A DNA stretch of 64,000 nt, from assembly GCF_016907695.1 (NCBI RefSeq), contig NZ_JAFBCK010000001.1:6126001-6190000 (forward strand), written 5' to 3'. This document shows positions 57,621-64,000 of the stretch, piece after piece. The position numbers and the translations under genes are program-made. Origin of the DNA: Actinokineospora baliensis (GTDB lineage: Bacteria > Actinomycetota > Actinomycetes > Mycobacteriales > Pseudonocardiaceae). Each line of letters begins with the position of its first letter. The stretch's first letter is position 1. Below the pieces are notes generated by a model. That model saw only the letters and a program-made list of their open reading frames with translations, searched no databases and was not told the origin of the DNA.

Positions 57621-58640
57621 TCAGTTCCGGACCGGGACCGCGGAGATCCGCACGTCCGGTCCGCTCATGGTGACCTCTTCGACGGCCAGCCGGTGTGCCT
57701 CGGTGATGGTCGACACCCCGGATGCGCCCAACGCCACAGGCCCGCCGCCGAGCAGGGTGGGCGCGAGGTAGACCAGGACCCGGTCGACCAGCCCCGCCCC
57801 CACGAACGCGCCTGCCAGCGTCGGCCCGCCTTCGAGCAGGACGTCGACCACCCCGCGCGCGTGCAACTCGGCCAGCACTTCGGCCGGGTCGTGCGTGCGC
57901 GCCAGCAGGGTCTCGGCGCTGTCGTCGAGCACCCTGGCCCCCTCGGGCAGGTCGGTGTGTCCCACGACAACCCGCAACGGCTGCCGGGCCTCCGGTGTTC
58001 CATCCGCAGCGCGCGCGGTCAAAGTGGGATTGTCGATCATGACCGTTCCGGTTCCGACCACAATGGCGTCCACCCGCCTGCGCAGCTCGTGCACCTCTTC
58101 GCGCGATTCCGCCGAACTGATCCACCGACTGGTCCCATCGGCGGCGGCGACCCGTCCGTCGAGGGTCGCGGCGTACTTCCACGTCACGTGCGGTCGACCG
58201 TGTGTGACGAAGTGCAACCACGCCCTGAGCGGACCTCTGCTGACCTCGTCGGCGAGCAGCCCGGCTTGGGTCTGGACGCCCGCCTCGCGCAGCGTTGTGG
58301 CACCGCCGGACGCGACGGGGTTCGGGTCGGACACCGCGTAGACGACCTTCGCCACTCCGGCCGCGATAAGAGCGTCGGTGCAGGGTGGGGTGCGGCCGTG
58401 GTGCGCGCAGGGCTCAAGGGTGACCACCGCGGTCCCACCTCTGGCCCGCTCCCCCGCCGCGCGCAACGCCATCACCTCAGCGTGCGGCCCACCAGGTGGC
58501 TGTGTGGCGCCCTCGCCTATAGGCACGCCCGAGGAATCCAGCACGACGCACCCCACGGGCGGGTTGGGACTGGTCGACCCCCGCACCTGCTCGGCCAGCG
58601 CCACCGCAGACCGCATCGCCGCGGCCAGGCTGTACTCCAC
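57621..58640 (-). CDS. ribD: Bifunctional pyrimidine deaminase/reductase RibD
   Basis: This 339-aa enzyme carries out the second and third riboflavin steps. The deaminase zinc site is H53 and E55 (PHAEVMAL) with C78 and C87 (PCAHHGRTPPC). The reductase half has YAATLDGRVAAADGTSRWI and LLEGGPTLAGAF. It lies 95 bp downstream of rpe. I see no FMN riboswitch before it. The length is normal. Confidence 0.97.
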   Translation of the reverse strand: MEYSLAAAMRSAVALAEQVRGSTSPNPPVGCVVLDSSGVPIGEGATQPPGGPHAEVMALRAAGERARGGTAVVTLEPCAHHGRTPPCTDALIAAGVAKVVYAVSDPNPVASGGATTLREAGVQTQAGLLADEVSRGPLRAWLHFVTHGRPHVTWKYAATLDGRVAAADGTSRWISSAESREEVHELRRRVDAIVVGTGTVMIDNPTLTARAADGTPEARQPLRVVVGHTDLPEGARVLDDSAETLLARTHDPAEVLAELHARGVVDVLLEGGPTLAGAFVGAGLVDRVLVYLAPTLLGGGPVALGASGVSTITEAHRLAVEEVTMSGPDVRISAVPVRN

Positions 58641-58735
58641 GCCGGACAGTCTCCCAGCTCGGGCCCGCCTCCCGGCAGCGGGTCGACCGGAAGTCGCCGG
58701 TCCACAGTGGACTCCAGGGCGGCCGGGCCCGCGGG

Positions 58736-59419
58736 TCAGGCCGGGACGAAGCGGTGGTTGGCGGAGCGGGCCTGGTCACGCAGCGCGGTGATCGCGCGGG
58801 CCGGGTCGGCGGCGCCGTAGACGGCCGAGCCCGCCACGAAGCAGTCGACGCCCGCCTCGGCGGCCAGCTCGACGGTGTCGGCGTTGATGCCGCCGTCGAT
58901 CTCGACCAGCAGGTTGAGGTGGCCGGTGTCCACCAAGCGGCGCAGCGTGCGGACCTTGTCGAGCACCTCGGCGATGAAGCTCTGGCCGCCGAACCCGGGC
59001 TCGACCGACATCACCAGCAGGGTGTCGTACTCGGGCAGGATCTCCAGGTACGGCTCGATCGGGGTGCCCGGCTTGACCGAAAGGCCCGCCTTGGCACCGG
59101 CGGCGCGCAGGTCGCGGGCGATGCGGACCGGGTCGGTGGCGGCCTCGACGTGCACGGTGACGTTGTGCGCGCCCGCCTCGGCGTACCCGACCGCCCACCG
59201 GTCGGGGTCGGAGATCATCAGGTGGCAGTCCATCGGGATGTCGGTCACCTTGAGCAGCGACTCGACGATCGGCAGGCCCAGCGTCAGGTTCGGCACGAAG
59301 TGCGCGTCCATCACGTCCACGTGGACCCAGTCGGCCCCCTCGATGGCGGCGAGCTCGTCGGCGAGCCTGGCGAAGTCCGCAGACAGGATGCTGGGGGCGA
59401 TCATCGGGGAGGTCGACAC
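58736..59419 (-). CDS. rpe: Ribulose-phosphate 3-epimerase
   Basis: This 227-aa enzyme interconverts ribulose-5-P and xylulose-5-P, serving the pentose phosphate genes elsewhere in the window and ribulose-5-P supply to RibBA. The motifs [48 protein letters not shown] and VEIDGGIN are all present. GTG 59419 has a -10 element 8 nt upstream. It likely heads rpe-ribD-ribE-ribBA-ribH. Confidence 0.98.
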   Translation of the reverse strand: MSTSPMIAPSILSADFARLADELAAIEGADWVHVDVMDAHFVPNLTLGLPIVESLLKVTDIPMDCHLMISDPDRWAVGYAEAGAHNVTVHVEAATDPVRIARDLRAAGAKAGLSVKPGTPIEPYLEILPEYDTLLVMSVEPGFGGQSFIAEVLDKVRTLRRLVDTGHLNLLVEIDGGINADTVELAAEAGVDCFVAGSAVYGAADPARAITALRDQARSANHRFVPA

Positions 59420-59427
59420 GAGTGCCC

Positions 59428-59433
59428 AGTCTA
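59428..59433 (-). promoter_or_regulatory. -10 element TAGACT of rpe, probable leaderless start
   Basis: On the minus strand TAGACT ends 8 nt before GTG 59419; no ribosome-binding site is present. Confidence 0.45.
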
Positions 59434-59452
59434 AGTCAGACCGGTGGGGCGC

Positions 59453-60373
59453 TCAGACGAGGGCGAGGACGGCGTCCGCGCTCCCCCACGAGTGGCTGAC
59501 GCCCATGCCGCCGTGCCCGTAGTTGTGCACCACCAGCGCCTCGCCGACCCGTTCGGCTTCTAGCCGCGGCGTGGCCCGCCACGGCCGCAGCCCGACCCGG
59601 TGCTCGACCACCCCGGCGTCGGCCAGCCTCGGCTCCACGGCAGAGCAGCGAGCGATGATCCCGGCGGCGACCAGCGCGTCCGGGGTGCGGTCCCACACGT
59701 CGGGGCGGGTGATGCCGCCCAGCACGACGTGGTCGCCGTGCGGGAAGAACCCGGCCCACTCGTCGCCGAGGACGGCCTCGATGTAGTACTCGTCGAGCCC
59801 GGGGTTCTCGACGACGACGTGCTGGCCCCAGAACGGCCGCACGCCCTCGTCGCCCGCCAGTTCCCTGGCGCCGACGCCGGTGCAGTTGACCACCACGGGC
59901 GCCTCGGCCGCGGGTTCGGCCAGCGAGGCGACCCGGCGGATCTCGATCTCGACGTCCAACCGCGCGACCAGGTGGTCGAGGTAGCGGGGCATGTCGACGA
60001 CGGGCACGGTGGTCTTCATGCCGACGCGCATGCCCGGCCGCAGCTCGTCCGGCTCCAGCATCCGGACCTCGGGCAGCCGGTCCACCCACGGCGGCGGTTC
60101 GTCCTGGATGTCGGAGGCCTGGGTGCCACGGCACAGGTGCACACCGGTCGCCGGGTCGGCGGCGAGCCCGGTCAGCTCGGGCTGGGTGGCGTAGGCCCAC
60201 GCGCGCCCCGGGTCGGTGAAGTCGGGTCCCCACAACGCGGCCGCCACGGCCGAGGTGGTCTCCGCGGGCGGTTCGGCGGCCCACACCCGAACCCGCGCGC
60301 CGGAGTCGGCCAGCCGGATGGCGGTGCTGAGCCCGATGACCCCCGCGCCGATGACGATCGCGTCCGCTGCCAT
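59453..60373 (-). CDS. FAD-dependent oxidase, D-amino-acid oxidase family
   Basis: This 306-aa flavoprotein has the FAD motif IVIGAGVIGLSTAIRLA near the N-terminus and the DAAO family C-terminal block HNYGHGGMGVSHSWGSA. GLRPWRATPRLE carries the conserved Arg that binds the substrate carboxylate. It likely oxidises a D-amino acid; the exact substrate is not evident. A -10 element lies 6 nt upstream of the ATG. It is divergent from a Nudix gene across only 49 bp. Confidence 0.88.
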   Translation of the reverse strand: MAADAIVIGAGVIGLSTAIRLADSGARVRVWAAEPPAETTSAVAAALWGPDFTDPGRAWAYATQPELTGLAADPATGVHLCRGTQASDIQDEPPPWVDRLPEVRMLEPDELRPGMRVGMKTTVPVVDMPRYLDHLVARLDVEIEIRRVASLAEPAAEAPVVVNCTGVGARELAGDEGVRPFWGQHVVVENPGLDEYYIEAVLGDEWAGFFPHGDHVVLGGITRPDVWDRTPDALVAAGIIARCSAVEPRLADAGVVEHRVGLRPWRATPRLEAERVGEALVVHNYGHGGMGVSHSWGSADAVLALV

Positions 60374-60379
60374 GGCCGC

Positions 60380-60385
60380 ACGCTA
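60380..60385 (-). promoter_or_regulatory. -10 element TAGCGT of the DAAO-family gene
   Basis: On the minus strand TAGCGT ends 6 nt before ATG 60373. Confidence 0.45.
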
Positions 60386-60408
60386 CCCCGCCGCGTCACC
60401 CGCTTGGG

Positions 60409-60414
60409 TAGGTT
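60409..60414 (+). promoter_or_regulatory. -10 element TAGGTT of the Nudix gene
   Basis: TAGGTT ends 8 nt before GTG 60423. With the opposing -10 at 60380-60385, two leaderless promoters sit within 49 bp. Confidence 0.45.
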
Positions 60415-60422
60415 GACCTCCT

Positions 60423-60890
60423 GTGAACCGGTCCCTGCGGGTGGCGGCCTACGCCGTGTGCGTCGAGGCGGAGAAGATCCTGCTCGCCAGGTGGGTGGGG
60501 CGCACCGAGAAGAAGTGGACGCTGCCCGGCGGCGGGATCGACCACGGCGAGGACCCGCTGGACGCGGTGGTGCGCGAGGTGGCCGAGGAGACCGGGTACG
60601 CGGTGCGGGTGGACGCGCTGCTGGGCATCCACTCGGTGCGCCGCCGGTTCGAGCGCACCGGGCTGCGGCGAGCGCTGACCAGGGCGGGCAACGCGACCGA
60701 CTGGCACGGGCTGCGGGTGGTGTACGCGGCGACGATCACCGGCGGGGAGCTGACCTTCGAACAGGACGGGTCGACCGACATGGCCGCCTGGGTCGACCTG
60801 GCCGAGGTGTCCACAGTGGACCGGACGGACCTGGTGGACGTCGCGCTGCAGCTCGCGACGCGCAAACCGCCGACCGGGCACGCGGACTGA
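60423..60890 (+). CDS. Nudix hydrolase
   Basis: This 155-aa enzyme has a complete Nudix box, G37-x5-E43-x7-REVAEE-x-G (GGGIDHGEDPLDAVVREVAE), so it should hydrolyse a nucleoside diphosphate linked to another group. The substrate is unknown. The start GTG 60423 is predicted leaderless. Confidence 0.9.
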   Translation: MNRSLRVAAYAVCVEAEKILLARWVGRTEKKWTLPGGGIDHGEDPLDAVVREVAEETGYAVRVDALLGIHSVRRRFERTGLRRALTRAGNATDWHGLRVVYAATITGGELTFEQDGSTDMAAWVDLAEVSTVDRTDLVDVALQLATRKPPTGHAD

Positions 60891-60896
60891 ACTCCT

Positions 60897-60916
60897 TTTC
60901 CGCATACGTGCGGAAA
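60897..60916 (+). terminator. Hairpin after the Nudix gene
   Basis: TTTCCGCA-TACG-TGCGGAAA is a perfect 8-bp stem with a 4-nt loop, 6 nt beyond the Nudix stop. It could instead be an operator for the peroxidase gene downstream. Confidence 0.5.
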
Positions 60917-61097
60917 TAAGTCATGCGCGCATTCCTCAGGAGGCGGGGCACCATTTTCCGGTAGCCTGGCCGCGGGGAGGAGTTCGGTACCGGCGCCGGT
61001 TCTCTGGGGAGGGAACTCGGTACGGCGCGGTACCCGCTCGCCCCTTTCTCCCGGGGGCCGCCGTGTGGTCCCCCGGCCGGACAGTGGGGGTTCACCA

Positions 61098-62744
61098 ATG
61101 GCTCGACGCCATGCCAGAGACAGTTTCCTCATCGTCGGCGAAGGGGTGGTGGAGTCGACCGCGGACGGCACCCCGCTGACCCGCGCGCCGTCCACCGAGG
61201 AGGAACTGCGCCGATTCCGCTTCTCCCGCCTCGGCCCGAAGGGCAACCGGACCGACGAGGCGCTGCGCACCGCGCTGGCCACCGCCATCACCGAAGCCGG
61301 GGCCGCGCAGCCGGACGGGTCGATCCCGGCCGGTTTCACCTACCTCGGCCAGTTCGTCGACCACGACCTGACCATCGACAGGACCGCGACCCAGCTCGGG
61401 TCCGAGGTCACGGTGGACGAGCTGGTGCAGGGCCGCTCGCCCGCGCTGGACCTGGACTCGCTCTACGGCCGCGGCCCGCTCGACCGCCACGACCGGCGCT
61501 TCTACGCCGAGGACCAGGTCAAGCTCAAGGTCGGCACCACGTCGGCGACCGACTTCCCCGACGACCGGGTGCGGGTCGACCTGGAGGGCTTCGACCTGCC
61601 CCGCAAGGGCGGCACCTCGGGGACCGGGGCCGACCGGCGCGAGCCGCTGATCCCGGACCTGCGCAACGACGAGAACCTGGCCGTCGCGCAGACGCACCTG
61701 GCGTTCATCCGGTTCCACAACCGCGTCGTGGACGACCTGGCGCTGTCGGGGATGAACGAGCGCCGGTTGTTCGAGGCCGCGCGCGAACAGGTGGTCAAGC
61801 ACTACCAGTGGATGTTGCGCACCGATTTCCTGCCGCGCGTGGTCGACCCGGAGATCGTGCACGAGGTGTTCACCGGTGGCCGCCGGTTCTTCGAGGCCAA
61901 CGGCCACAACCGCACCCGGCGACCGACGATGCCGGTCGAGTTCTCCGTCGCCGCGTACCGCATGGGCCACAGCATGGTGCGCGACGCCTACGAGTGGAAC
62001 CGCGTGTTCCGCACCGGCGGCCCCGGCCCGCTGGGCACGCTGCCGCTGCTGTTCACCTTCACCGGCGTCAGCGGCAACTTCACCGGCGGCTCGCTGTCCG
62101 AGTTGGACGATCCGAACTCCGGCACCGTCGACCGGTTGCCGACCAACTGGATCGCCGATTTCCGCCGCCTGTACGACTTCACCGAGGCGGGCCGTCCCGA
62201 TCTCGCGGCTCCCGAAGGCGGCGGCAACGCGGCGAAGCGGATCGACACGGTCCTGGTGGACCCGCTTGACCAGCTGCCAGCGGGCACCTTCGGCGGTCGG
62301 GGCACCGCGTTCCCCGCCGTCCACCGCAACCTCGCGTTCCGCAACCTGACCCGCGCGAGCATGGTCGAACTCGCCAGCGGCCAACAACTCGCGGCCCTGT
62401 TCGGCGTGACACCGCTCACCACCGAGCAGATCGTCGAGGGCGCTGGCGGCGCGTCGCTGAGCGGGCTGTCGCCGGAACAACGGGCAGAAGTGTCGTCGGA
62501 CACGCCGCTGTGGTTCTACGTGCTGCGCGAGGCCGAGCTCAACAACGGTGTCCTGGGCCAGGTCGGCGGTCGGATCGTGGCGGAGGTCTTCCACCGCGCG
62601 ATCGAGGCCAGCCGCGCCTCGATCGTCCGGGAACCGTGGTGGCGCCCGGCACTGGGCCCGGACTCGACCACGTTCCGGATGACCGACCTGCTGCTGTTCG
62701 CCTTCGAGGGCAAGGCGGACCTGCTCAACCCGCTCGGCGACTGA
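61098..62744 (+). CDS. Animal-type heme peroxidase
   Basis: This 548-aa protein belongs to the peroxidase-cyclooxygenase (animal heme peroxidase) superfamily, rare in bacteria. The distal His is H89 in GQFVDHDLT. NDENLAVAQTHLAFIRFHN (190-208) matches the family, and the proximal His is H291 in AYRMGHSMVRDAYEWN. No signal peptide is visible, so it is probably cytoplasmic or exported by another route. ATG 61098 has a GGGGG site; an in-frame ATG 33 nt earlier is possible. Likely roles are peroxide-driven oxidation or halogenation; substrate unknown. Confidence 0.9.
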   Translation: MARRHARDSFLIVGEGVVESTADGTPLTRAPSTEEELRRFRFSRLGPKGNRTDEALRTALATAITEAGAAQPDGSIPAGFTYLGQFVDHDLTIDRTATQLGSEVTVDELVQGRSPALDLDSLYGRGPLDRHDRRFYAEDQVKLKVGTTSATDFPDDRVRVDLEGFDLPRKGGTSGTGADRREPLIPDLRNDENLAVAQTHLAFIRFHNRVVDDLALSGMNERRLFEAAREQVVKHYQWMLRTDFLPRVVDPEIVHEVFTGGRRFFEANGHNRTRRPTMPVEFSVAAYRMGHSMVRDAYEWNRVFRTGGPGPLGTLPLLFTFTGVSGNFTGGSLSELDDPNSGTVDRLPTNWIADFRRLYDFTEAGRPDLAAPEGGGNAAKRIDTVLVDPLDQLPAGTFGGRGTAFPAVHRNLAFRNLTRASMVELASGQQLAALFGVTPLTTEQIVEGAGGASLSGLSPEQRAEVSSDTPLWFYVLREAELNNGVLGQVGGRIVAEVFHRAIEASRASIVREPWWRPALGPDSTTFRMTDLLLFAFEGKADLLNPLGD

Positions 62745-62787
62745 CCCCGCGGCCGGGGTGTCCCGCGTGGGGCACCCCGGCCCCCGG

Positions 62788-62793
62788 TAACGT
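62788..62793 (+). promoter_or_regulatory. -10 element TAACGT of the AlkD-like gene
   Basis: TAACGT ends 6 nt before GTG 62800. The CCACTGTGG palindrome (62795-62803) spans the start codon. Confidence 0.45.
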
Positions 62794-62799
62794 GCCACT

Positions 62800-63468
62800 G
62801 TGGACTTGGCCTCCGACATACGCACCCGCCTCGCCTCGGCGGGCGACCCCGGCCGGGCACCGGACATGCAGCGCTACATGAAGTCCGACATGCCCTTCCG
62901 CGGCGTCCCCAAACCCGCCAGGGACGCCCTGGTCCGCCAACTCCCCGCCCTCCACACCAGAGCCGAGTGGCTCGACGTCATCCGCCGCCTCTGGCGAGAA
63001 GCCACCCACCGCGAAGAACGCTACGTCGCCCTGGACCTGCTGCGCCGGTACCCGCGCTGGCAGGAACTCGACCTCTTGCCCCTGTACGAGGAATTCGTCG
63101 TCACCGGCGCCTGGTGGGACTATGTGGACGAACTCGCCAGCCGCCACATCGGGTCGCTGCTCATGGCCCAGCGGGACGCGGTCACCCCGGTGATGCGCGA
63201 GTGGGCGGTGTCCGAGGACCGCTGGAAACGGCGGGTAGCGGTGATCTGCCAATTGGGGGCGAAGGGGGAAACCGACCTGGCCCTGCTGGCGTTCGCGGTG
63301 GAAGCGAACGAGGCGGACGGGGACTTCTTCTTGCGCAAGGGGATCGGGTGGGCGCTGCGGCAGTACGCGCGGGTGGACGCTGACTGGGTACGGGGGTTTG
63401 TTGAGGCACATCCTGGCCTGTCGGGGTTGTCGCGGCGGGAGGCGTTGAAGCACATCTTGACCGGGTGA
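62800..63468 (+). CDS. AlkD-like DNA alkylation repair protein
   Basis: This 222-aa all-helical HEAT-repeat protein matches the AlkD family of DNA glycosylases that remove bulky or positively charged alkylated bases. RYMKSDMPFRGVPKPARDAL (25-44) is the family N-terminal pattern. ATHREERYVALDLLRR and WWDYVDELASRHIG carry the Trp and Asp of the active groove. DRWKRRVAVICQL has the conserved Arg. The length is normal. The start GTG 62800 is predicted leaderless. Confidence 0.9.
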   Translation: MDLASDIRTRLASAGDPGRAPDMQRYMKSDMPFRGVPKPARDALVRQLPALHTRAEWLDVIRRLWREATHREERYVALDLLRRYPRWQELDLLPLYEEFVVTGAWWDYVDELASRHIGSLLMAQRDAVTPVMREWAVSEDRWKRRVAVICQLGAKGETDLALLAFAVEANEADGDFFLRKGIGWALRQYARVDADWVRGFVEAHPGLSGLSRREALKHILTG

Positions 63469-63554
63469 GGGCGGGTCTCTTGTTTCGGCTTCGCCGTCGG
63501 ATCATCGGCTCGTCGCTTCGCGACCTTGCATGCCGATCCGCGATTTAAGTGCGG

Positions 63555-63699
63555 GCTCGATGTGGTGGACCTGTTTTGCGTGGGGCCCCTACGACAGCCG
63601 TGGCAGGACCGCAAAGCAGGGGCCGAAAAGCATGGCCCTGCAGCGAGGCAAGGCTACGACTATCGTCCCCCCACACAAAACAGGTCCACCCCATCGAGC
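63555..63699 (+). repeat. Palindromic intergenic element, copy 7
   Basis: This 145-bp unit starts GCTCGATGTGGTGGACCTG and ends CAGGTCCACCCCATCGAGC, with one difference in the outer arms. The core GGGGCCGAAAAGCATGGCC reads on the plus strand. It is closest to copy 1, 47 kb away. The tag TTCCGAGTGTCCAGTGGTCG follows at 63716. Confidence 0.9.
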
Positions 63700-63734
63700 A
63701 TCTGGCACCAGCGTGTTCCGAGTGTCCAGTGGTC

Positions 63735-63910
63735 GGGCTGGCGGGGTTGGCTCGGTGGGCGGGGTTGGCGGGGTTGGCTCGGTGGGCTGGGTTTGGATGG
63801 GCTGACTCGGTGGCTTGGGTTTGGGTGGCGGGGCTGACTCGGTGGCTTGGGTTTGGGTGGCGGGGCTGACTCGGGGGGGCTGGGTTGGGTGGGTCAGCTC
63901 GGTGGGTTGT
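63735..63910 (+). repeat. G-rich tandem repeats after copy 7
   Basis: Units of the type GGCGGGGTTGGCTCGGTGG repeat, including two identical 32-bp units beginning GACTCGGTGGCTTGGGTTTG near 63805 and 63837. The complement is the unit of the 90-bp minisatellite at 15.9 kb. Confidence 0.8.
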
Positions 63911-63955
63911 TCTGGCACCGGCGGCTTCTGAGGTTTGTCACTGGCTCCTGAAAAG

Positions 63956-63996
63956 CCTTGAGGGCGGCCGCGAGGTTGTCGCGGTCGCCCTCAAGG
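63956..63996. terminator. Hairpin terminator at the window end
   Basis: An 18-bp stem, CCTTGAGGGCGGCCGCGA with TCGCGGTCGCCCTCAAGG (one G-T pair), has a GGTTG loop. It probably serves a gene beyond the window. Confidence 0.75.
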
Positions 63997-64000
63997 GGGG

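Larger units (their letters stand above)
63469..64000. other. 532-bp terminal gap with composite repeat
   Basis: It holds a leader with GGATCATCGGCTCG (63499-63512), palindromic element copy 7, G-rich tandem repeats and a terminator at the end. I see no gene up to the window edge. Confidence 0.7.

Noticed and set aside
58641..58735. FMN riboswitch before the riboflavin genes
   Set aside because: The 95 bp between rpe and ribD lack recognisable RFN-element conserved stems; only short GC-rich inverted repeats are seen.

Overview
The window is chromosomal DNA of a high-GC actinobacterium. Gene content and order match the conserved actinobacterial block known from Mycobacterium tuberculosis (suf / mptB / ABC / ctaA / qor / ctaB / tkt-tal-zwf-opcA-pgl / secG-tpiA-pgk-gap / whiA-yvcK-rapZ-uvrC / ribH-ribBA-ribE-ribD-rpe). 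A pgi between tal and zwf is an arrangement also known from Streptomyces. The overall style (many GTG starts, 4-nt start/stop overlaps, probable leaderless genes) suggests Pseudonocardiales. A complete methyl-accepting chemotaxis protein hints at a motile-spore former such as Actinokineospora or Actinosynnema; this placement is inference.

Layout. 0.4-7.0 kb: Fe-S assembly operon sufR-sufB-sufD-Rieske-sufC-sufS-sufU-sufT on the minus strand. 7.3-13.1 kb: unknown membrane protein, MptB-like mannosyltransferase and a two-gene ABC transporter on the plus strand. 13.5-16 kb: heme A synthase, a small conserved protein and quinone oxidoreductase. 16.6-19.9 kb: MarR repressor diverging from an MMPL exporter, with a lipoprotein FKBP facing it. 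20-22.5 kb: an uncharacterised trio (membrane protein, cupin, HD protein). 22.6-32.2 kb: ctaB, then tkt-tal-pgi-zwf-opcA-pgl, which covers the oxidative pentose phosphate pathway and its return to glycolysis. 32.2-33.3 kb: a shattered NACHT-type NTPase pseudogene. 33.3-40.8 kb: tandem-domain GDPD, fused PabAB, orphan NarL-type histidine kinase, chemotaxis receptor. 41.3-45.2 kb: RbpA-like protein, secG and the triose glycolysis operon gap-pgk-tpiA. 46.9-51.8 kb: uvrC-rapZ-yvcK-whiA. 51.9-54.8 kb: SGNH hydrolase, Rieske lipoprotein, MazEF-type toxin-antitoxin. 54.8-59.4 kb: riboflavin operon with rpe. 59.5-63.5 kb: DAAO-family oxidase, Nudix hydrolase, animal-type heme peroxidase, AlkD-like repair protein.

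The most unusual content lies between the genes. Seven copies of a ~146-bp palindromic element (31-nt inverted ends around a conserved core) sit in intergenic gaps at 16.3, 41.1, 45.5-46.6 and 63.6 kb. They are usually followed by a conserved 15-bp tag and by tandem G-rich repeats able to form G-quadruplexes. Paired changes in the two arms suggest the folded form is conserved. Three gaps also share a module with DnaA-box-like 9-mers. Other intergenic arrays have exact 90-bp, 108-bp and about 180-bp periods, the last made of copies of the mazF 3' end. A 166-bp near-palindrome with CTAG ends precedes ctaA. The palindrome CCACWGTGG recurs in and between genes.
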